Source: Niebla homalea (taxonomy: Eukaryota; Ascomycota; Lecanoromycetes; Lecanorales; Ramalinaceae). Taken from it: a stretch of DNA of 64,000 nucleotides. Numbering within the stretch: position 1 is the stretch's first letter; each line of letters starts with the position of its first letter. Positions 40,032-48,733 of the stretch are shown in pieces. The notes under the pieces were generated by a model. That model saw nothing but the letters and a program-made list of their open reading frames with translations. It had not been told where the DNA came from and did no database searches. The DNA is taken from positions 372,001-436,000 of the forward strand of contig JAHGAU010000038.1 of assembly GCA_019925105.1 (NCBI GenBank), written 5' to 3'. Both the position numbers and the translations under genes were made by a program.

Positions 40032-40694
40032 ATGGTTTCTCTTCGACTCGCATCAATACTGCTGCTGGCCATAGTATGGAGGCAATGCCCTGGCATACTA
40101 GCCCCTGTGAATAAAATCAAACCTGTCATTGCACCAGGCTGGAAATGGTCTGTGGTATCAGCGTGTCTTTCCGCTCCTCATTCCACCCTGTTGGGTCCTA
40201 TTGGCCGGCTCATTGTGCTCGAATAGGGCGAAGGTATTTCGATGGTCGAGTTCGAGGATAATGGCGGGATGTGGCTGGTGGCGAAGTCACGAAGAATCAT
40301 GGCCCCTCCGGCCGATCTGCTTTCTTATCTCTTACTATTCATTCAACGTCTATTGACGAAAATATGATCAGCTCAACCACGCCTTAGCCCTCAAAACCCC
40401 CAACAGGAATACTGTGAGCCTGCTCACTAGCAACAGCACCCTCCTCATCAGCCGTGACAGCAGCGTGAACATCGACTCGAGCGGTTTCTATTCATCCACC
40501 GGCCGCTCCCAAGCCAAAGCCTTTGATATCTCCCCGCAACTCCTGCCCCTCGACGATTAAGCCTATACTCTGTCGATATCGCAGACTACCCCAGCGCAGG
40601 TGAGATCTACGCTGTCGAAAATTCCGTCGACCAATTCAACCGCGATGGCATCGACATGCACGAAGACAATCCCAGCGAAGACTGGCTTCATTGA
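40032..40694 (+). pseudogene. Relic of a secreted sorbosone/glucose dehydrogenase-like protein
   Basis: Three frame segments together read like the fungal L-sorbosone dehydrogenase-like family (six-bladed PQQ-type propeller). Segment 40032-40365 starts with a signal-peptide-like MVSLRLASILLLAIVW and contains APGWKWSVV, then is cut by TAG at 40224-40226 where family members have a Gln (LVVEQGKGI-type). Segment 40366-40560 begins DQLNHALAL and contains DSSVNID and GRSQAKAFDIS. Segment 40563-40694 reads SVDIADYPSAGEIYAVENS followed by VDQFNRDGIDMHEDNPSED. The frames shift between segments, and the blade between DD and SVDIA is deleted. The C-terminal half is missing or unrecognisable. This is a broken gene; family assignment is from motif memory. 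Confidence 0.68.
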
Positions 40695-41325
40695 CGAAAC
40701 CATTCTCGACGCCAAAGCGACAAAATCTGCCCTGGGCCACGCAAAGAAGCGGTGGACGTCCAATCAAAATGTCGCTCCATCTCGCTGTTCTCTTCCAGCA
40801 CTCTTGACACTATTTCTGCTCTTCTCACTTCCTTGCGCAATTAATTTGACGTTCTTGTTAAAACAGCCGAAGAGGGGACATCAGTCGATTCTGCCATGCA
40901 TCCAAAACAAGTACCCTAGAGTTGGGATGATAGTATGCATGAACCGATGTGGTACCAAACATCGATTCATCTAGAATTTGCTTCGACGGCCGATAACTGT
41001 TTCTTCTCTTTCTACGCATTCCCATTCACCTCTATCATTGCGCAATGAACGTGTTGTAATTGATATAGTCAGACTGTTGGAAATTGGCTGCGAAGTTTTT
41101 CTGGATCGATTCAGCCATGCTACATGTTTGAGGAGACTTGCCGCCTCATTTGGATTCAGACTATCTCACCGTAGAAGCCAGACTGACTCACTGATGATTT
41201 GAGATACACAATCCCTAGGGTGCTGCTCCTCCCTCGAAAGCTGCCTTACCAGCGCATTCGGCATGTGCTTTGGCAGCGACATTAAGAAATTGCTCTCACT
41301 GCTGTTGCTGTTGCAGGTTATAGGA
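40695..41325. other. Intergenic region, possible further decay of the dehydrogenase relic
   Basis: Nothing coding can be supported. The frame at 40600-40974 runs out of phase with the relic's conserved segments. It is best read as degraded sequence. Confidence 0.4.
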
Positions 41326-41658
41326 TCAGAGTGCAATCATCGTCTGCAGGATAGTGAATACGATGTGAATGACAGACAACACTTTTCCAATCCCACCAAT
41401 TATCAACACAGCCCAAAAGGTCCACCATCGTGACAAATCTCTCCGATCGCGCCACAACTCACTGATTGTGTTGAGCTGGGTATTTTCCATATCTTCTTGA
41501 ATCGCAGATAGTCGAGAACCTAGTATCGGAAAGTGTTGGTCTTTGCTGTACGACGATCGAGACTCGAATGAATTTGAGTCCTCGAACCTGCATAGTAAGT
41601 CCAACGCGGGATCGTCAACATCTTTTGGCCTGTTCAACTCATCGTAGTGTTCATTCAC
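41326..41658 (-). pseudogene. Truncated C-terminal tail of a fungal membrane-anchored protein
   Basis: The frame ends in LGSRLSAIQEDMEN, SELWRDRRDLSRWWTFWAVLII and a terminal transmembrane helix. This tail pattern (charged region, then W-R-D-R-R-D before a Trp-rich helix) is common at the C terminus of larger uncharacterised ascomycete proteins. Here no ATG opens the frame: the first in-frame codon after upstream stops is GTG at 41658. Only 77 bp separate it from the amidase start on the other strand. The body of the protein is therefore absent, and I call it a 5'-truncated remnant. It could still be the last exon of a short gene that I cannot assemble. Confidence 0.45.
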
Positions 41659-41735
41659 CGCACTATACCATCATTAGTCACAAGCGAAGCCTTTGGTGCA
41701 GAAATTGTAATCTTTTGAGCCGTGCAGATTACAAA

Positions 41736-43794
41736 ATGTCGGAAATGAAAACACAGCCAAACGTCGGCGGCCAATGTCAAAACCTAAATGTCGAATTTGA
41801 TGTCCTGACCACTACGGCTGCGGAGCTCCAGACGTCCCTGGACGCCGGACTTCTGACGAGCACCCAGCTTGTAGAAGTGTATCTTGACCAAATCGAAAAG
41901 CACAATGGGTACTTGAAAGCGGTCATCGCTACTGCTCCTAGAGCCAGCTTGATGGAGAAAGCAAAGGCCCTAGACAAGGAGCGGTCCAGTGGGACCGTCC
42001 GCTCTCAACTCCATGGACTACCTATTCTAGTCAAGGTACAGAATGCTCAACAATTTAGAGTACAAGAGCTCACAAGAAGCCAGGATAATACAGCTACTCA
42101 TCCTGATCTAGGCATGGACACTACGTCTGGCAGCTTCGCCCTTGCGGGCTCGCGGCCGAGAAAGAGCGCAGATGTGGTAGAAAGAGTAAATGCTGCTAGA
42201 CGCAAACGTCATTGATCAGGTCATTGACTCGCACGTATAGTTGATAAAGGCTGGACTCCTGATACTTGGAAAAGCAAATCTTTCTGTGAGTTTTCCGAGC
42301 GCTGTCCCGTATTACTCAAGATGTCCCCAGAGCTTACAGCTGGTTAGGAACTCAGTTGGTATAAGTAGGTCAGCACTCTTGAAGAAGACTCACGTGAGAC
42401 TACTGATCAAAGCTGTATCAGAGGTTCCAGCACAATCTGCGGCTGGTCCGCAATTGGGGGTCAAGGCCAGTCAGCCTACGTCCGAGGAGGGATGAAAGAG
42501 GACGATACATTCGGAGGGCACAGTGTAAGGGCCGTACGCCTTCTGCTTGAGTGCTCTAATTCAAGTCTAGAACCCGGGTGGATCATCATCTGGATCGGCA
42601 ATTGCAGTCAGCGCTGGTCTATCGCCCTTTGCGCTTGGCACAGAGACTGAGGGTTCTCTCATTATGCCAGGAGGCAGAGCCGCTCTCTACACAATAAAAC
42701 CTACTATCGGGATCGTCTCACAACAGGGCATTGTGCCCGTGTCCTACCTATGTGACGCGGTAGGACCAATGACCAAGAACGTACTAGATCTCGCGAACTT
42801 GATGGATATTATCGTGGATCCTTTAAAGACGCAGGTACCAAATGGCGGCTTTGCGTCTGTGATGACGGATACTTGGGCGGACTTGAAAGTTGGTGTACTT
42901 GATCCCACCGAGTGGAATTACCCGGCTGTTGTCATAAAACCTAACGAAGGGGCAACGGAGCAAATGGTACACTGGTCACACTTTACCCTCCCGCCCTTGC
43001 TAACAGTCGAACGAGTAGAACGCCGAGTTTCAGGCTGCTTATGCTAAGATCGAAAACATGGCGAAGGCGTTTCACAAATACGTCCCATTGCCCAATGGCG
43101 ACGAGTTGGAGTTTGAGGGAGGCGACTGCCTCAGCACTCTCTGCAGTATTAAACCCTCCGATCATGTTAATGCGTGGACAACGAGCGCCTTTGGCTGACA
43201 CATTCATAGCTGCCTATTTCAAGCAAGATTTCGAGAATTATACGTCTGGTTTAGAGAATTCGGCCGTTTACACCCTTCAGGGCTTAGTCGACTTTAATCG
43301 CAAGCATTCCGACAAGGAGCTTCCCCCAAGTGAGTCGGCTCGATGGATGCTTGCTTGCACTGCTTACTAGTCCAGGATACCCTAGACAAGACAAGCTCGA
43401 GAAGGCACTCAACTCAAAGATCAGTGCCAGTACCCTCGACACAGCCCTGAAGCATGCTAGAGACGTCGGGAGGACCAAGGGAATTGACAAAATTCTAAAA
43501 GAGTATGACATAGACGTCATTATTGGGCCCGCGGAAAGTTCGATGACAGACATTGCATCAGCAAGTGGTTAGCAAGAATTTTTAAATTTCTGGCAAGGGG
43601 CTTTTGAATTGACATACGCCACAGGCTACCCTATCGCAAGCCTTCCATTGGGATATCTAGATTTCAATGGGCGTCCTTTCGCCATGGCCGCTTTAGTTTC
43701 TGGTCACCAGGAGGCTACGCTGGTCAAGGTGCAAAGTGCTTGGGAAGCCACATTTCCTCCTAGGCGTCCACCACCCAGAGAAAATTTTGAATAA
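41736..43794 (+). CDS. Amidase-signature family hydrolase, ten exons
   Basis: This is an amidase (GatA/AS family) hydrolysing a carboxamide; the substrate is unknown. Exons are 41736-42035, 42084-42185, 42241-42285, 42348-42364, 42422-42524, 42571-42966, 43019-43145, 43210-43329, 43376-43567 and 43625-43794, giving 523 aa. The frame looks broken at first sight, but nine short introns restore one continuous family sequence. The Ser-cisSer-Lys triad is present: Lys100 in LPILVKD, the GGSSSGSA block, and Ser of GTETEGS. Other family blocks are SRPRKSADVVERLIKAG, WSAIGGQGQSAYVRGG and IIGPAESS. There is no signal peptide. The exon at 42348-42364 is only 17 nt. The gene lies 1.9 kb from the UstYa-like gene; a role in that locus is possible but unsupported. 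Confidence 0.85.
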
Positions 43795-45658
43795 CCCAGC
43801 GTCTGCATCAGCTGATGTTTTGGTCTCTGCCATTGGAAGCGGTGGGCGTAAGGATGACACAAACTCAAAGCTGGAGGCTAATAGGAAGTGGTGATGCTAT
43901 GGGTACCTTGAATTTGACCGTCTAGCTAGCGGAATAAGGAAGATATCAATCGCTGAACACTTGTCACTCCGGCTTTCTTTGTTATTTCTTCGTGACCATG
44001 ATGATTCGAAGTTCTATACTCTCCGTATGAGTCGCAACTTCATTCTCTCTAAACGCCGCGTGAGGGCAATCTAGCCTTTTCAGCCCTCCAGGTGCTTTCT
44101 TCGCTGGTTCGAGACTCACACGCTGGCTGATCCCCTCGTGCGGAGTCAAAACTCAAGAACAAAGCAAGTTCGTCGGGTCTCTGACTATTGACATCGTACC
44201 ATGGATGGTTCTCAAAACCACTGTAATTCGGATGCAAACTCTGAGAGCTGAGCAAAGGGCCCGCACAGCTGACCCGATGCCCGATCCTCATTTGCCCCCA
44301 CCACCACAGGCCCAAAAACACCGTGATGTGGATGGAGAACCTGAGAGCTAAGTAAGGCCTCCCCGTACCTGACGAGACGCCTGATACCCACATGCTCTCA
44401 CTGCTACCACCTAAAAATACCGCAATTTGATTGGAGAACCTAAATCTTGGGCAAATATTCCATAAGCCAGAGAAAATACCGGTGGTGTGAAGCAGAGAGG
44501 GAAACGCACGTCTGCTACGGCTTGGATGGGAAATTAGAGAGATGTGAGAGCGAAGGATGCCTGCACGGATGGGTACATCCGCTGAGCTGTCCATTCCCAA
44601 TGCTGCTTATCATGCTGGTAGCATCTTACACATCGACACACTTACATTTCAACTTCCTGATCGTGGTTTCGCTCTGGGTCATCAACGTTGCAACGTCTCC
44701 AACATCTTTGATAATCACGATGTGAAGATCATATGAAAAGGCCGTGCGCGTTTCAACCATTTTCAAACATTGCCATGGCAGACCAAAATGTGGAAATCGC
44801 CATGCCCAATTCAACGCTAGAGAGTTGGATGATGATGGATTGGGCTAGTGGATATCATTTGAACCAATCTTATAAGTCATCTCGCGTGAAGGGATAAAAA
44901 TGATCGTCAAGGATCTGGCCGTCCATCCATTCCATACACAACATTCGCTACCTATCCACATATATATGTCAGGGTGGATAACCGCCATGAAATAATTGCG
45001 CACTAAACCCCACGTGTCTCTCATTTCCATCATCCATGTATAACGCCAATACTTTCTCCTGTGTTTTTGAGATGCGGTGATGCCCGTGTTCACCGTGGAT
45101 ATCACTGCATATCTACCAATTCTTCCAACACAACACAAACCAAAAAAGAGAATAAACCATTTCATCGTACCTCCGGAGGTGGTGGTGGTGATGGTGATGT
45201 TGACCCCTCGAATTGCTGCAAGGGGAATCAATCCCATTCTGCAGCTGCTTCTTGCAAGTAGGTGCACATACTGATGCTGAGGAGGAATTATCATCGGATT
45301 TACATTCCCTACAGCCTCAAGTCAATCAGAAGATAAAATATGATTTACCTAAGCTGTATGGAAAAGCCGCACGGATGAAAATTCCTTTCACTTTTACACT
45401 ACAGTTTTGTTGGGTGGTCCCCAAAGCGATTTGAGTATTACTTAGAGAGGCTCCTAAATCTACCTCGATCGCTATCACGCATGATGTGAGGAGCTTCAGG
45501 AGGACCCACGCCTGTGGACACTATTTTTGTCAGCCTATTCACGATTTTGACCAATCTTGGTCTTCATGGCAAATCATCCCTGCTTCTACATTCTTTCTCG
45601 GCATATGAGAGCGCTACTTCCCCACCCAAACAGCAGGTTCGCGTATGCCTAGACCCGC
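43795..45658. other. Intergenic region with degenerate tandem repeats
   Basis: No gene can be supported. About 2.4 copies of a diverged unit of roughly 100 bp lie at 44217-44450. Another stretch, 44808-44872, resembles 49520-49592 on the other side of the RiPP locus. Frames at 44049-44600 and 44845-45294 (minus) run through these repeats and match no family I know. Confidence 0.4.
44217..44450. repeat. Degenerate tandem repeat, unit about 100 bp
   Basis: Two full units and part of a third can be aligned by eye. Each starts with a CACCGTGAT-like or TACCGCAAT-like segment, then GGATGGAGAACCTGAGAGCTAAG or a relative. It continues with a CTGACxxGAxGCC block and ends in CCACC..CC..AAAAA. Divergence is high, perhaps 25-35 percent. 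Confidence 0.5.
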
Positions 45659-46736
45659 TTAAGGCGGAGGATCAAGCCCAGGAATATCACTCGGCCTTCG
45701 CATCTGGTGGTCGGTCCCGGGGGCTTGGTGCTCTTTACTCCATGCCACAACGCCATCCCAATTGCGGCATTTGTGCTGGGTGTTGAAGTTCGGCCACGGT
45801 GTAGGCCGCCTGGCAACCCAGGTGTGGGTGATGACCCCGACATCCACGTCGCAGGTGAGCTTTTGCCGGAGCATTTCAATACAATGGTCTGAAAAGATAG
45901 GCTACTTGAGCGATCTCATGTACTAAGATTGAAGGAGGGGTTGGGGTTGCAAGTACTGACCGACGTGAGTACGGAGCAAGTCTGGCGGATCGGTAAAGGT
46001 GAGGGAGCGATTTTGGTAGTAATCTGGATAAGTATACTCGCGTATCAAGTTCTACAGGATGAATCGAAGTATGAGCAATCATAGCTATTGTTGTCGTTCG
46101 ACTTTCCGATACCACGACTTTTCTTACGTACCAGGCAGTGCATCTGATGGTATACTTCGAGGCCGGCGAAAATGCCACCTCCTTGACTCTCATTCAGCCG
46201 GACGACGTTCTCCGTTAGAGGGTGACCAAGCTTCAGATATTCTTCTTCAGATATGCTAAAGGCTTCGGCTATCGACGAAGATCAGCTCGCGTTCACCCGT
46301 GGAGAGAAATGACAGTACTTGTTTCCTTCCTCACAAGAGTCTCCCATGCGGCGTCAAGAGAAGGATTGGGTTCCCCCCTGAAGGGAGAAGGATAGTCTAG
46401 CGTGCCATTGAAAAAGATGTCTTCATAGGGAAGAATGGCCGAAAGCGCAGGGGCTATTCTACAGTTAGCATGATGCCAACATTGAGCGTTCGCGCACTAA
46501 CACCAAGTGTTTTCTTGACGGGTACAATCGATAGCAGATGCAGAGCTTGGTCTGAAAAGGAAGAATGCCAAGACGCCTGCTATGGCAGCAAGATAGATTG
46601 CATGTGTGACCCATAGTAGGTGAGCTCGGAATTTCTTTGCTCCCTGAGGCGTATCATAATAGTATCCATCTGCGGACAATAGAGGCTCGGCTGATAACTT
46701 GCTGGCAAGTGCGGTGTGTTCCTTGTGATAGTCCAT
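45659..46736 (-). CDS. UstYa-like oxidase (DUF3328) with two HxxHC motifs
   Basis: UstYa-family proteins carry out oxidative cyclisation of core peptides in fungal dikaritin RiPP pathways and also occur in other clusters. Exons are 46736-46502, 46453-46319, 46268-46132, 46051-45961 and 45888-45659, giving 275 aa; all four introns (48-80 nt) close the frame. The N terminus has one membrane helix (about 40-61) after a short cytosolic part. The conserved SPALSAIL and FNGTLDYPSPFRG blocks follow. The two hallmark motifs are HQMHC (164-168) and HVDHC (198-202). After them come CIEMLRQKLTCDVDV and the HKCRNWDGVVAW block. The ATG at 46736 is preferred; an upstream in-frame TTG is not. Its divergent neighbour 1.5 kb away is a repeat precursor peptide gene, which makes RiPP maturation the most likely job. 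Confidence 0.88.
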
Positions 46737-48227
46737 CTTGATGTACTCACTGGAGTATGAGGCGTTGTATATCAAATCTCATAGAAGCAGAGAAGCACGA
46801 CGTTCGAAAAATGAATCGACTAGTTTTGTTCTGAGTCTGAGCCAAAATCACGCTCCTTCTCAAACCACAAGCTCAGATTTACAAAGCTGAAGCTCACCTC
46901 CGGCGCAGTGCCATTGTTCCATCCTTATGCGGATGGAACATAGGGTAATAGTAGCAGTGGAGAGTACCGCAGTGAGTAAGCGGCGAATGTTAGTGTGAAG
47001 TCAGTACAGAAGATCACAACTTCAACGCGGTTGAGGATGCCAGGATTGATGTCCGATGCAGGTTTCTGACTACGATATGCATGGTTTCAATATGCGAGCC
47101 CAGGCACTTTAGCAATGGCCGTATATGAAGCGTAGAAGCACCCTCTCACCGCTGGGGACGAAGACCGTCGCATGAGTACGACGCGAGGAACTTCCTGATG
47201 AAGCTTGATTGAGGCGGACATGCAAGCAAAGTCTCGCCCAGAATTGCCTTTCTGATAGTAGCTTCTCCACCTAGATGCGTGGTGGCATTAGTTTTTCAGG
47301 GATGCTAGTTCATCTTGAGATTAGTTTGAACAATTGCTCATCTGAATATCAATAGATTGAAGCCAAGCGAAGATTCAGTTGCTGACGATGCAGCAGATAG
47401 AAGGCAAGCGAAGGCTCAAACTTGCTGACTATGCAGCAGCTTATGCATAGAATTAAGAAGCGAAACAAATAAGCAAAGCTTATAAGGCAGCGGTGTACTA
47501 GTAACCAGACCAGACCTTTTTACGCTAAAACCGTCACAGACGATCGACACCGTATTCGTGGAGGCATCGGCCTTATCCATCAGCGGTCAGGCCTTTCTTG
47601 AGCCTCAGAGTGACTGCATCTTGTCCGGTCATGCATCAAGTCGTTCTCTCATTAGGCAACTCACTAGCAATGATTTCTCATCTTCTTGCGGCGCGCCCCA
47701 TAGACCCCATCTTGGGTATAGTTCGTGGCTTCATCCCAACATCGAACGTCATGTATATGGTGGCTTTTGGACGGATGTAGCCTATCATGATGACCCTCGC
47801 TAGTCAATGGACAGCCGCTCTGGTCCCATGCACCAATTTGAAAGCGGAGAAGCCTGTGACGCATTTGGATATGACATCTAGATCATCATTCCAATGACAA
47901 GGTTCTCCCAGATGGATCCATGGACATATCAATTGGCTCGCTAGTAGTAGACCTGCACCATCTTCCCCATCCCAAGCGGTAAGCCGGATGCAAAGAAGCC
48001 TCGAAGAGGCCTAACACTAATTCTTGCTGCTTAGCAAGAAGCAGACTGGTCTCAGCATGTATGATTGCAGGAACGGTGACAATTCTATAAAAGACCGCTC
48101 CTTCTGCTCCAGAATGTTCCCTATCCCTTCACTCAAGTACAGATTCCAAACATCCCAGACTTTCTTTATATATGAGACATTCCGAATCCTCTCTTGAATT
48201 CCAAGGAATACGAGTCACGCTTTCAAC
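46737..48227. promoter_or_regulatory. Divergent promoter region between the UstYa-like gene and the precursor peptide gene
   Basis: This 1.5-kb intergenic region has no supported gene. An imperfect direct repeat of about 41 bp lies at 47355-47394 and 47396-47439 (shared core AAGCGAAG ... TTGCTGACxATGCAGCA). A TATATA box is at 48167-48173, 55 nt before the precursor ATG. A frame at 47598-47780 has hydrophobic character but no recognisable family. Confidence 0.45.
48167..48173 (+). promoter_or_regulatory. TATA box of the precursor gene
   Basis: TATATAT lies 55 nt upstream of the precursor ATG, in a leader otherwise rich in CT and CA. It suggests a regulated, strongly expressed promoter. Confidence 0.5.
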
Positions 48228-48733
48228 ATGCACATCCGACCCATCCTTGCCCTTGTGGTTGCGTCCGCTGCCTTGGGCATCGCAGCACCCATCCTTGAGC
48301 CACGCAAGTAGCTCAGTCCAACTCGGCGAATGTTGCTGATGGATTCGTAGTTGATGTCGTCAAGCGTGAGCCCCAGGAGAACGACCTGAAGTACAAGTAC
48401 GGCAAATACGCCGAGGAGAAGCGTGAGCCCCAGGAGAACGACCTGCAGTACAAGTACGGCAAATACGCCGAGGAGAAGCGTGAGCCCCAGGAGAACGACC
48501 TGCAGTACAAGTACGGCAAATACGCCGAGGAGAAGCGTGAGCCCCAAGAGAACGACCTGCAGTACAAGTACGGCAAATACGCCGAGGAGAAGCGTGAGCC
48601 CCAGGAGAACGACCTGCAGTACAAGTACGGCAAATACGCCGAGGAGAAGCGTGAGCCCCAGGAGAACGACCTGCAGTACAAGTACGGCAAATATGCTAGC
48701 TCTGAGGAGGCAGCGGAGGGCACTGCCGTCTGA
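48228..48733 (+). CDS. Secreted Kex2-processed repeat precursor of a putative dikaritin-type RiPP
   Basis: Exons are 48228-48303 and 48351-48733, giving 152 aa. The intron has a GC donor (GCAAGT), a GCTGATG branch region and a TCGTAG acceptor. Splicing at the neighbouring GTAGCT instead leads straight to a stop. The product has a signal peptide (about 20 residues, ending near AAP), a short leader ending in VVKR, and then six units. Five units are complete 19-mers of the form EPQENDLQYKYGKYAEEKR. The sixth diverges after GKYA into an acidic tail. Each unit follows a Lys-Arg Kex2 site. The likely core is YKYGKY, three Tyr in six residues, comparable in layout to FYYTGY of asperipin-2a. Unit 1 has Lys in place of Gln before YKYGKY. 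The divergent UstYa-like gene supports a ribosomal-peptide role. The product and its activity are unknown. Confidence 0.82.
48304..48350 (+). other. Proposed GC-AG intron in the precursor gene
   Basis: The 47-nt segment starts GCAAGT, which is the consensus for rare GC donors. It contains GCTGATG about 12 nt before its TAG end. Removing it joins the signal-peptide frame (phase 1) to the repeat frame exactly. Leaving it in gives a TAG at 48316-48318. Confidence 0.7.
48365..48694 (+). repeat. Six tandem 57-nt coding repeats
   Basis: Units start at 48365, 48422, 48479, 48536, 48593 and 48650. Units 2, 3 and 5 are identical at the DNA level. Unit 4 differs by one synonymous change (CAA for CAG). 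Unit 1 differs by one non-synonymous change (AAG for CAG). Unit 6 matches for its first 43-44 nt and then diverges. Confidence 0.95.

Noticed and set aside
41736..43794. Amidase first read as a pseudogene because of many stops and frame changes
   Set aside because: Nine introns with good donors and acceptors restore one continuous family sequence with all catalytic residues.
44845..45294. 149-codon minus-strand frame near the UstY gene considered as a second UstY or accessory protein
   Set aside because: No HxxHC motif, no intron logic, low-complexity Thr/Ile runs.
47598..47780. Hydrophobic 60-codon frame between UstY and the precursor
   Set aside because: Looked like a transporter fragment but has no identifiable motif and no continuation in either direction.
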